Shown here: one piece after another, positions 10,601 to 20,583 of the stretch | Layout: each line of letters starts with the position of its first letter | How positions within the stretch are numbered: position 1 is the first letter of the stretch | Origin: Styela clava | Taxonomy: Eukaryota > Chordata > Ascidiacea > Stolidobranchia > Styelidae | Assembly: GCF_964204865.1 (NCBI RefSeq) | Contig: NC_135250.1 | Location: 23,427,395 to 23,491,394 of the forward strand | Reading direction: 5' to 3' | Length of the DNA: 64,000 bases | Notes under the pieces: model-generated | Told to the model about the DNA's origin: nothing | Database searches by the model: none | What the model saw: the letters and a program-made list of their open reading frames with translations, nothing else | Made by a program: the position numbers and the translations under genes

Positions 10601-13600
10601 TGTCGATTCCAGCTACGAGAGCATGTCCATATGTACGGTCACTTGTGCCATCGTCTTGATTCTAAACATGAAAACATTAATTTAAAGCAGGAAAACACAT
10701 TAAACATGATACGATATCTCAATTCTTTAATTGTCTTTCCTGTCACAGTAGAAATGACGTTCCTTTTCATTTGGGTCTTGTGTAGTTTCGTACCTCAAGT
10801 GGGCGTAGCAAAACGATTTTTGCACATGTCAATCCTAATCCCCACCTGACTACACCACCCAACAATGACGTCATAGATCTTGTCAAAGTACACCTACGAT
10901 CGCCCGAAATGGCATCAACGCCAACGATTTTGGAATCGCCGTGACGAGAAAAACTGCTTGCTCGATTTGGGTGATCGTCTGCGCGTCTTGGCTGACAGTT
11001 TGTAGTTTGGAGGGTCTTCTTACGTCACTGTGATGAAATTTTTGGATTGCGTAGTCAGGGGAGGGTTGTGATTGACATATGCTGACATGCAAACATTGTT
11101 ATGCTACGACCAATTAGAAGTACTGGAGGTACGAAACTACATTAGACCCCACACATTTGCACACTAGCATCTTACAAACCCTTTTTCACTGTCCATTCAT
11201 ACCATAGACTAGTGCAATATAGTATTAGATTTATTCTTATTATGGTTGAAACACCCAATGACAATGTAGCGTTTTCCCTGCTTGAACGGGTCTTTAGATG
11301 GGCATTCCAAACAGCCTGAAACATAATACTACTGGAATCTGGTATAGTTTAGAATCACAAGTACTTCCGAATACAGTACGGCACACTATCCCGAATCCGG
11401 ATTTGCGTCTACATTCCGGAAGAGCCAAAATATGAATAGGCGTCTGTGAAACCGGGGGCGTCGAGTCGTCTGCGAGCTCGATGCGTGAGAGCGTCAGATG
11501 TCTGGATATGACGTCAAAGAAAGTCACGCACAGATCGACAGTTCGGCACGGCTCTCGAATTTTGCTAATTTGATTTTCGTTTTTTACCGATGTATACTGA
11601 CCTATATGGTTAGATATACGATGTATTTCTGAATCATTATATTCAGTCTACTGTTGGTAGTGCCTAATTAAAATAATGTCGCGTAAATGCAAACGTCTGT
11701 GAATAAAATAATTACTTTTAAATAATATCAAGAGATTATAAAATTATGCGTTTCGAGTAATACGTCTACGAGTCCAACTAATTTTATTATAAGTGTTTGT
11801 GACTACATGACATTGTTTGAATTGTCGTATAACGAAGTCAAAAAGATGCACGATATCGAAGTTTTTTTTTCAATAGTTAAATTAATATCGATAGTGAAAC
11901 TTTGTATGCCCGTTAATACATGTAATTACAACAATTTAACATAGCATCTTCGGTTATTTAGAACTGAAACTTCCAGAACGCACAACGATTACGAATTACG
12001 ATATCATTTAATAATTATATTCGAGATTTTTATTTAAATTTGAGCGTCAACAATCCATAGTAAAATAAAAGCCTCGATGATTAATTGGATTAAACTATTT
12101 TGCCAATTTGATTCTTGTTTTTCACAGACTACGCAAGTTGATCATTTGCGGCATACGAATGCATCAATGCGGCATTATATTAATTTGATTCTTGTTTTTC
12201 ACCTATCTATTCTTGCATAAATCACGCAAATTAACATTTGCAGTATATGATTGCCTCGACGTGGCATTGAATTAAAATATTCTCGTATTCCGTATACTTC
12301 GAAGTTAAACATTCGCGACATATGAATGTATCGATGCCGCATTATATTAGTTTGAATCTTGTTTTTCATCGATCTATACTAGTATAAATTACGCAAATTG
12401 AACAATTGCTGCATATGAATACATCGATGCGGCATGATATTACATTATTTTGCTAATTTGATTCTTGTTTCTTGCCGATCTATTATTGTGTAAATTACGC
12501 AAGTTGATCATTTGCGGCATATGAATTAAATTATTTTCGTATAAATTAACATTTGTGGCATATGAATGCCTCGATGTGGCATTGAATTAAATTATTCTCG
12601 TATACCGTAGCTTTCGAAGTTAAACATTTGCGGCATATGAATGTATCGATGGGACATTATATTATTTTGAATCTTGTTTTTTACCGATTTCTACTAGTAT
12701 AAATTATGCAAACTGAACATTTGCGGCATTTGAATACATCGATGTGGCATTATATTAAGTTATTTTGCTAATTTGATTCTCGTTTTTCGCCGATCTATTC
12801 TTGTATAAATTACGCAAGTTGCACATTTTGCGGCATATGAATGTCTGGTTGCGGCATTAGATTAAATTATTGCTTTATGAACTAATTTATCTAATGCTAT
12901 ATCGAGGCATTAATTTTACTGTTTATCGATTGTGTGTTATCAAAATGTAATTTTTATTATCTCTGATCCATTTATTATCGTTAACACGCCATCCTATCTA
13001 CATTGAAAATGAGAGAAACACGGCACGCCAAGGTTTACGTCGAGGAACGGTCGATGCGTGCCTGCGTGCGTCGATTGAAATTCAGTGACGTCACACGCCG
13101 TCAATCGTTTTTTTGCTCATTTCTCTCGAACGCACCGGTAAAATTTTTTTTACATCGGTAGATCTGATTGTTTTTTCACGAGGAATTCAATGGTGATGGT
13201 TTTAGATTGCGCTTTTTGTTAGTTTACTGCGCAGCTTCAATTTATCGATATCGGGAGACAAAATCCGCCAGACGTCCATCGAAGGAGGGGTATTCGATCA
13301 CCGTTAAAATAGGTTTCTCTAAAGCGAGAGAATGTCTCTCGATCTGTAAAGTGTGCCGTACTGAAATACTATTTTACTAACGAATTTTGCGTAAGTCATT
13401 TCTAATCCCTATCTGACTCCATCATCCAAAAATTACATCACTACAACGTACGGACGTAACAATCATGTCATAGAACTTGACTAAGTTTATCTACAATCGC
13501 CCGAAATGGCATCTGCGCCTTACTAACGCCAGCGATCTCCCTCATATCCGGATCGCTACGGCAAGAAATATAGCTTGCTCGTAATCGTCTGCGCGCTTTT

Positions 13601-13932
13601 GATGAACATCAATATACTTTAGGAGGGCCTTATTACGCCACTACAATGATTTTTGGTGACGCAGTCAGGTTGGGGTTACAGGGTTAGAAATGACATATGC
13701 AAAAACTGCTAAGCCAGGCCAACTAGAAGTACTTCAGGTACGAAACTATACGGTACCAGACCAGACCAGACCATTGGGGCAAATTAGTTCTATGACTCAC
13801 AAAGTTGTATGCAGAAACTTGAATAATACAATTATAAGTTGGGATAAATACCTTTACAATGATGGCTTTTCTGCCAGCGTACCTCCCTTGAAGGACAATC
13901 ACCACCTTGTTGGGTTTCATAAACTTCCCCAT
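7651..13932 (-). CDS. RPL27: 60S ribosomal protein L27 (eL27)
   Basis: Four coding exons on the minus strand, in coding order: 13852-13932, 10492-10661, 9103-9213 and 7651-7699. Phases match and give exactly 136 aa, the length of human RPL27. The protein is a structural part of the large ribosomal subunit. Exon 1 starts [11 protein letters not shown] and contains [12 protein letters not shown]. Exon 2 contains [20 protein letters not shown] and [10 protein letters not shown]. Exon 3 encodes [14 protein letters not shown]. Exon 4 encodes [15 protein letters not shown] and the stop. A splice acceptor (TTTTAAACAG) lies nine bases before the ATG, so the 5' UTR is either split by an intron or trans-spliced. 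Introns 1 and 3 are unusually large for a ribosomal protein gene because of inserted repeats. Confidence 0.97.
8477..8978. mobile_element. hAT-type non-autonomous element in RPL27 intron 3
   Basis: The start CGGTGGTTCTCAAACTTC and the end CCACTTTAAGAACCACGG are imperfect inverted repeats of hAT type. Near the right end GCGACGCACC and GTGCGTCGC form an internal hairpin. Flanking 8-mers do not match, so the target duplication has decayed or the border is a few bases off. Confidence 0.6.
10781..11141. mobile_element. Fold-back/MITE element, copy 1, in RPL27 intron 1
   Basis: The ends are perfect inverted repeats TGTAGTTTCGTACCT and AGGTACGAAACTACA. Looser inversion continues inward for about 75 bp: GGGCGTAGCA, CATGTCAATC and CTGACTAC near the left end reappear inverted at the right. 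The interior carries GATCGCCCGAAATGGCATC, shared with the relative at 13379-13748. No ORF of note. Confidence 0.65.
11563..12875. repeat. Satellite-like array with higher-order structure in RPL27 intron 1
   Basis: Monomers are built around TTTGCGGCATATGAATG, ATCGATGCGGCATTATATTA and TTTGATTCTTGTTTTTC. Within 12090-12875 the monomers recur at about 12237, 12313 and 12405, then again at 12552, 12627 and 12720. Three unit types of about 76, 92 and 106 bp plus a 41-bp short unit therefore repeat with a period of about 315 bp. A lone related monomer piece lies at 11563-11610. Between 11611 and 12090 nothing was recognised. Confidence 0.8.
13379..13748. mobile_element. Fold-back/MITE relative, copy 2, in RPL27 intron 1
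   Basis: It is a direct-orientation relative of 10781-11141. Shared blocks are TCTAATCCCTATCTGACTCC (copy 1 has the near match), ATCGCCCGAAATGGCATC, TCGTCTGCGCG and AGAAGTACTTCAGGTACGAA. Its left inverted end is not clear. The two copies bracket the satellite array. Confidence 0.6.
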
Positions 13933-14426
13933 CTTTGACGCCTGTTTAAAATACAATATTTTTAAAACATCAACATGCTGGCTTTTTAGTCATATTTCTA
14001 GGAATATTCTTTCAAAAGCATTGGATATTGTACCGATAAAGCATAATTCTAGATCCAATCCATATTCTGAACCAACATAATTGATTGAAGCAATGGCCAG
14101 TTGGCCGATTTAATCGGGTAAAAAAACTTGATAATTAACGCATACAAACCTACAGACGGGACCGTGAAAAGGCAGGCAAATCGTCCTGTTCAGGTTTTGT
14201 TGACATACGGCGCCATCCAGTGAATGGATAAGTTACCTTTTCCAAGCGCAAGGTGAAGCAGATGTTCATGAATATAAATTTGCCATATGGTCAAATGTTT
14301 TTTTCTGACCATCAACCAGTTTCATCTGGCAATAATTGGACACATTAGTGGACATAACGATCGTTTTAATATTATGTTGTTGTTATTGTTATTCGTCATC
14401 ATTATCATTAAAATATCGCTTTTCTG
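13933..14426. other. Upstream of the RPL27 coding start
   Basis: The splice acceptor for the first coding exon lies at 13942-13943 on the minus strand, with exon sequence to 13941. A 5' UTR exon or promoter must lie further upstream, but no pyrimidine-rich TOP-like start or TATA box could be fixed by eye. No gene was found. Confidence 0.35.
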
Positions 14427-14771
14427 GCGCGGCGGTGTGGCTCAACGGGCTAAGCGTAAGGAATACGCTCGCCACCGCACCTCTAATTACTCTGCGTGGA
14501 TTCGCAGGTTCGAATCCCACGCAGGGATGGTTATGTGCGAGAGGATTACTGGACTCCCTGCCGTCGTTGGGTGGTTCACGTAACCGCTGGTCGGTTACGG
14601 CTTCCTCCACCACCAAGTCCATGCTTCCGAAAAAACAAACAATATAACTAATCCCATACCCGATCCCATACCCGGAATGGTAACCGGACGAGAGGCCGTG
14701 GTTCGCCATATGGATAAACCGTCTTATTGGCTTTCCTCTCTCCCGGGATAAATATGTAAATCCTATCCTAT
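14427..14771 (+). mobile_element. tRNA-derived SINE, full-length type copy
   Basis: The head looks like a tRNA. An A-box TGGCTCAACGG lies at 14438-14448 and a perfect B-box GGTTCGAATCC at 14507-14517. A tRNA-unrelated body follows (GTCGTTGGGTGGTTCACGTA, ACCACCAAGTCCATGCTTCC, GACGAGAGGCCGTGGTTCGC), and the copy ends near CCCGGGATAAATATGTAAAT. At about 345 bp it is the best reference copy for the fragments elsewhere in the window. It is not a functional tRNA gene: the body extends far past the tRNA part and no clean acceptor stem is present. Confidence 0.9.
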
Positions 14772-14841
14772 ACTGGACCAATTGCATTGAAATTTTCAGT
14801 GGTTTAAGATGGAATTTTTCTCCAGAAGACTATTACTTTTG

Positions 14842-15182
14842 GGATAGGATAGGATTTACATATTTATCCCGGGGGAGAGGAAAACCGATAAGACGACTAA
14901 ATCATATGGCGAACCACGGCCTCTCGTCCGGTTACCAGTCCATGTCGGATATGGAATTAGTTAGCCAGTTGTTTGTTTTCGGAAGCATGAACTTGATGGT
15001 GGAGTAAGGCGTAACCGTCCAGCGGTTACGTGAACCACCCTACGGCGGCGAGGAGTCCAGCAATCCTCTCGCACATTATCATCCCCGCATGGGATTCGAA
15101 CCTGCGATCCCACGAAGGGTAATCAGGGGTGCGGCGACGAGCGTATTCCCAACGCTTAGCACGATGCGCCACACCGCCGTCA
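14842..15182 (-). mobile_element. tRNA-derived SINE, inverted copy
   Basis: This is the reverse complement of the 14427 copy along its whole length, from GGGATAGGATAGGATTTACA to ACACCGCCGT. The B-box appears inverted as GGATTCGAACC at 15092-15102. Together the two copies make an imperfect palindrome with arms of about 340 bp and a loop of about 70 bp. Confidence 0.9.
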
Positions 15183-15289
15183 AACTTTTTGTGAATCCTA
15201 TGAGATTTGCTATTTTCATCAAAAATTTCGCTATTTATTAATTATTTTATTTATTATTCACGACTTTTGCTAGTATCCTGTTTGACTTT

Positions 15290-15476
15290 TATCTCACTTT
15301 GATTTAATTTTTAGACTCACTCCCCCAGGATGACGCTGCTCGATAACCTCTACTGGTTTATCGCGCCTCCCTTCACACTGAAAGTATTGTTTTATATGGG
15401 ATTCGTAGTTATTTTTGTCTATTGTGTACTTTTGGTATGTGATAAAATAAACCACTGACTGACTGACTGACTATTA
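15290..15476 (+). repeat. LINE 3' end with CTGA tandem tail
   Basis: The stretch runs to GATAAAATAAACCACTGACTGACTGACTGACT: an AATAAA-like signal followed by four to five CTGA repeats, as in L2/CR1-type LINE tails. No coding part remains. Confidence 0.5.
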
Positions 15477-15560
15477 TCATTTAATCATGGGAACACGATT
15501 TTTATTCTGGAAATTCTGGAAATTCTTGCTCAAAAACTCAAAGATTTTTAAGGTTATCGG

Positions 15561-15778
15561 TGTTATATATTATGTTGAGCTTACTATCATAGCTTGTTTA
15601 CTACTCTATCTGCTTGTGTGCTATATTGTTACGTCACAATGCTGTCTAGTGCCGTAAGTTGTTTTTCCTCTGTTTAGAGGTCTTTTGTTCTGAACTAAGT
15701 TGACGGACGGATGTCCAAATAAATAGCGTGCAGTTTTGTAATGAGTCTGTATTCATTACTTGTTATAAAGATATAACA
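15561..15778 (+). repeat. 5' LTR
   Basis: This is a 218-bp terminal repeat starting TG and ending CA. It contains AAATAAATAG, a possible polyadenylation context. It is identical to the 3' LTR except for one base. Confidence 0.97.
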
Positions 15779-16071
15779 AATTGGCGACGAGGATTAAAAA
15801 GCCTTTTTGTGCCGTTTTGTAGCCATTTCTTGGGGAAGGAAGGAAGAAAAATATATCGAAGTTACAGCTTAATTTCGAGGGTAGATAAGAGAACAGTCGC
15901 TGGACTGCGACGGAGTTAGAACTGAATATTGCAGCATAATCAGTGACTTTGGATATTCATAGTGAACAGCATTCACTGGACTGGGAACCCAAGGCCTGTT
16001 ATTATATTGAATTAAACGGCAGTAAATTATTTGAGCATCGTTGAAGCACGATTGCAACTGTTAACAGAATA

Positions 16072-19000
16072 ATGACGTCAGCATCATTGGAAGTTGCGCA
16101 ATTCAACATTAATCGCCCAGACGAATGGCAACAATGGCTGCGACGATTTGAAAACATGTGCCTCGCCATGTCGGTTGACAACGCAGAGAGAAAGAAGGCG
16201 TTATTATTACATTTTGCGGGACCTGAAGTTTTTGACCTGCATGAGAATTTGCCCGCACCGCCGAATGCAGATGAAAATGATAATGTTTATGCCAACACCG
16301 TTAAGAAATTGGATAATTATTTCGTGCCAAAGATAAACATTGATTTTGAATGTGATGTTTTCAGGAATGCAAAACAGAAATTTGGCGAAAATATTGATAC
16401 TTATGTGGCACGTTTGCGTAAATTAGCTGTTACCTGTGATTTTACGGATGCTGATCGTGAAATAAAACAGCAGGTTATTTCTGGTGGATGTGATTCTAGA
16501 GTTAGGGAAAAAGCTCTACAGCAGCGTATGTCTCTTCGAGAACTTCTGGATTATGCAAAAAGTCTAGAACAAGCAAAGCAACAAACAAAACAAATTGAAC
16601 AACGTCACACGAGACCAGAGAAATTATATGAAATTGATGTGCAGCGTGAAAAGAATTCCGATAGCAAATTCAAGCCTAGAGCACCACAGCTTTCTTCGGC
16701 TAGAGGGGGTAAGTCTCTTAGATGTTTTCGTTGCGATAGTTCTAAGCACTTTGCCCATGAATGTCCATTTAAAGATGCCAAGTGTTTTAGTTGTGGTAAA
16801 AAGGGCCATACCAAGAGTGTGTGTCGATTCAAGAAATCAAGTCAGTATAGACACGGCCAGAGAAGTAAACAATGTAATTCTCAATGTTGTATCGCTGATG
16901 ATAAGAATACGCCGGGCGAAAGTGAAACGAATGAAAACTCTGGTTCATCATACGAATTACATCATACAGTGTCGTCCGTGCAAAATAACAATGTGGGTGT
17001 GAAATGCAATCCAATCTATCTTGATCTTGACATCGATGGCAAAAACATTTCTTGGGAAGTAGATACAGGGGCTACACTATCTGTCATGTCTTTAGTGCAA
17101 TATAAAAAGTTGTGGCCAAAAGCAGAATTGAACCACACCGATGTTAAACTGTCTACATACACGGGGGAGTCTATTCCAGTAGAGGGAGAAAGGGATGTTA
17201 CTGTAACGTATCAAAATGGTAACCCAATGGTATTGCCAATCACTGTGGTAAGAAATAGTAACCGCTGTAAACCATTGCTGGGGAGAAATTGGTTGAAACA
17301 TATCAAACTTGATTGGAATTCAATTTTCAAAATTAACTATTCTGATGTTAAAATCAGTACACTGCTTGATAAGTATCCTGAATTGTCTTCACCTGGATTA
17401 GGTTGTGCAAAAACTGAAGCTAAATTGGAGATTGATGACAGCGTTAAGCCTAAATTTTATAAACCACGACCTGTACCTCTTGCACTCAAAGAATTGGTCG
17501 AAGCTGAACTTGATAGACAAGTTGAAATCGGTGTTTTGAAGCCATGTAAAACATCCGATTGGGCTGCACCTATGGTTACCGTATTAAAAGCTGATCAGAA
17601 GTCAGTTCGGCTCTGTGGAAGTTATGACTTGACTGTAAATAAAGCAAGTCGTCTCGAGCAGTATCCATTGCCAAAGGTGGATGAATTATTGACTAAATTT
17701 GCTGGTGGGGAAAAGTTCTCTGTTATTGATCTGAAAGAGGCATATCTGCAGATACCATTGGCAGAAGAGAGTCAAAAGTACACAGTAGTTAATACACATA
17801 AGGGATTATTCACGACAAATCGTCTTGTTTATGGAATATCAAGTGCCCCAGCTATATTCCAGAGATATCTTGAAACACTGCTGGGTGACATAGCAGGTGT
17901 AGGTGTTTTCCAAGACGATATTGGAGTAACCGGTTCTTCTGATAAAGAACACATAGCCAGATTGGAAGAAGTTTTCAAGCGTCTTACAAATGAAGGTCTA
18001 AAAATTAATCCAAACAAATGTAAATGGATGGTTTCGGAAATTACTTATCTTGGATATCGTATAAATAAACTTGGAGTTCAACCAACTGAAGATAATCTGG
18101 GAGCTGTTCTGGATGCCCCAGAACCACAAAATATACATCAGTTGCGCTCATATCTGGGGATGCTTAATTATTATGGTAAATTCATTAAAAATTTATCAAC
18201 TGTTGCTGCTCCTTTGTATGAACTTCTTCGTTCGAATGTTCGATGGCACTGGAATAAAAGGCAAGTGGAAGCTTTTAAGAAAACGAAATCGCTATTGTGT
18301 AATGCTCCATGCCTTGCTCATTTTGACGGAAATGCCGCCGTCATTGTTTCTGCAGATGCCAGTCCTTATGGAATCGGAGCAGTTTTATCTGTAATAACGC
18401 AGGAAGGAGAACGTCCTGTGGCTTTTGCATCCAGATCTTTGTCAAAACCAGAGCGTAATTATAGCCAATTGGATAGAGAGGGATTAGCTCTAGTATTCGC
18501 TGTTACAAAGTTCCATTCATTTTTATATGGAAGACCGTTTGTTTTGGAAACTGATCACAAGCCACTTCTCGGTTTACTTGGGAAGAATAAGCCACTTCCT
18601 GATGCAGCTCCACCGAGAATGATCCGTTGGAAAGTATTACTTGATGGATATCAATACGAATTAGTGTATGTTCCAGGTAAAAACCAAGCCAATAGCGATG
18701 CACTAAGTCGTTTGCCTTTGCCTGTTAAACCGGATTATATACCGCCTTGTGGTGATGTAGTGAATCTTCTTGAAGCAGTCGATTCTACCCTTGTTAAAGT
18801 TGATGCAATTCAGTCTTGGACGAGAAGAGATCCTGTACTGTCCGCAGTTATGCATCATACTCAAATGGACTGGCCAAAATCTTCTGACATAGACCCAGAA
18901 TTACAAATTTATAGAAGCAAAGAGACGGAACTAAGTGTCCATGAAAATTGTTTATTTTGGGGTTGTCGAGTAATTATTCCGCCACAAGGAAGACAGAAAG

Positions 19001-20145
19001 TGTTGCAATTACTTCACGATGGTCATCCTGGTATTTGTTCTATGAAAAGAATTGCTCGTAATCATGTATGGTGGCCTGGGGTGGATGCTGATATTGAAGA
19101 GTTGGTGAAATCTTGCAGTTTGTGTCAACAGTTACGTCCCAGTGCACCTCAAGTTCCTGCTAGCCCATGGTCTTATCCTAATGGTCCATGGCAAAGAATA
19201 CATATGGACTATGCCGGTCCAGTTGATGGGAAAATGCTTCTTGTCATTGTTGATGCGTTTAGCAAATGGCCAGATGTGTGGATTACATCGTCAGTTTCTG
19301 CTCATGAAACTATTGAAAAAGTCAGACTTTCATTTGCTACACATGGATTACCACTAGTTGTAGTCACTGACAACGCTGGTTGTTTTGCAGGAGACGAATT
19401 TGCAACATTTCTAAAGGCAAATGGAGTGAAGCACTTGTTTTCACCACCGAGACATCCGGCTTCTAATGGCCAAGCTGAATCAATGGTAAAACAAGTTAAA
19501 CTTGGATTGAAGAAACAAGCACCAGCATCTTTGTCAGTCAGACTTGTTCGGTGGTTATTTAAATACCGAACTACACCACATACAACTACTGGTCAGACTC
19601 CGTCGGAATTACTTTTTCGTCGTAAGATTTGAACGCATCTTGATCTAATCGCACCTTCATCACGTTTGAAGAAGTCAGCAGAGAATGTTCCAAGTGGAAT
19701 AATAAGAACTTTTCACATTGATGACCCAGTTTTTATTACAGAAGTCGTTGGATCTCGTTTCAAATGGTTACCTGCCACAGTAACTGAAGTTATGGGTCAA
19801 ATGTGTCGTGTTCGTTTGAACGATGGAAGAATTTTTAGACGTCATCTTGATCATATTCGACATCGATTTTCTGCTGATGATGTAATGGTACGTGAAGGGA
19901 ATCAAGATTTTAGAATGAGTGAGAGAATACCAGCTGCAATTCCAACAGGAATACCTGATGTTGATGTGGGAGATAGAAATTCAACTCCTACCTCTACTGC
20001 TATTGAAGAGACTGATGAATCTCAAAATGACAGAGACAATGTGGACCCAGTTCCTAATTTTCCAGAATCGTCCAGTAATTCAAACATACCTTATAAAACA
20101 AGATCTGGCAGAATATCAAAACCGCCAGAAAAACTATCTCTATAA
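16072..20145 (+). CDS. Gag-Pol polyprotein of the gypsy element, interrupted by one TGA
   Basis: One frame runs from the ATG at 16072 to a TGA at 19630-19632 (1,186 aa), then continues open in the same frame to TAA at 20145. Gag carries two CCHC zinc knuckles (CFRCDSSKHFAHEC from residue 218, then CFSCGKKGHTKSVC). The protease has DTGA at residues 331-334. Reverse transcriptase has FQDD at 613-616. RNase H follows with SADASPYGIGA. Integrase has the HHCC zinc module (HPGICSMKR...CSLCQQ) and a D1046-D1100-E1136 triad with 35 residues between the last two. The TGA falls after the integrase core and before a C-terminal module with WLPATVTEV and RRHLDHIRHR. Whether the stop is a mutation, an assembly error or is read through cannot be told from one copy. 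Confidence 0.95.
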
Positions 20146-20365
20146 GAAGTTTTATAATTTTGTACTGGACAGAATTATAGTTGTAAAAGTTTCTTTGAAT
20201 TACTTAGTTTCTTTGTGAAATTCTGTACGTTGCTTGTATATTTGTTTTTGCAATATTTTATACCATTTGATTAGGAATGTTGGAATTCGGGTAATTGTGT
20301 TGTACATTTATTTTTAATATTTGGTTCTTGAATTTGTACAATATTTCCAAAAAGGGGGGAAGGAG

Positions 20366-20583
20366 TGTTATATATTATGTTGAGCTTACTATCATAGCTT
20401 GTTTACTACTCTATCTGCTTGTGTGCTATATTGTTACGTCACAATGCTGTCTAGTGCCGTAAGTTGTTTTTCCTCTGTTTAGAGGTCTTTTGTTCTGAAC
20501 TAAGTTGACGGACGGATGTCCAAATAAATAGCGTGCAGTTTTGTAACGAGTCTGTATTCATTACTTGTTATAAAGATATAACA
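20366..20583 (+). repeat. 3' LTR
   Basis: A 218-bp direct copy of the 5' LTR, directly preceded by the polypurine tract and followed by the ATCGG target duplication. Confidence 0.97.

Larger units (their letters stand above)
15561..20583 (+). mobile_element. Ty3/gypsy LTR retrotransposon, nearly complete
   Basis: The element is 5,023 bp, flanked by a perfect 5-bp target duplication ATCGG (15556-15560 and 20584-20588). LTRs of 218 bp begin TGTTATAT and end ATATAACA; by eye they differ at one base (T versus C in GTAATGAG/GTAACGAG). A 293-bp leader (15779-16071) begins AATTGGCGACGAGGATT, a primer-binding-site context known from gypsy elements. A purine-rich tract (AAAAAGGGGGGAAGGAG, ending at 20365) precedes the 3' LTR. 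One long reading frame covers gag and pol. Near-identical LTRs mean a recent insertion. No env-like frame is present. Confidence 0.97.

Noticed and set aside
13690..13956. Overlapping open frames on both strands around RPL27 exon 1
   Set aside because: The plus-strand frame is a shadow, and the minus-strand frame is explained by the RPL27 first coding exon with its splice borders.
14438..14517. A-box and B-box as a real tRNA gene
   Set aside because: The unit continues into a 345-bp body found at many other places and no proper acceptor stem is seen, so it is a SINE.
16094..19357. Shorter frames inside the gypsy element on both strands
   Set aside because: They are out-of-frame shadows of gag-pol with no motifs.
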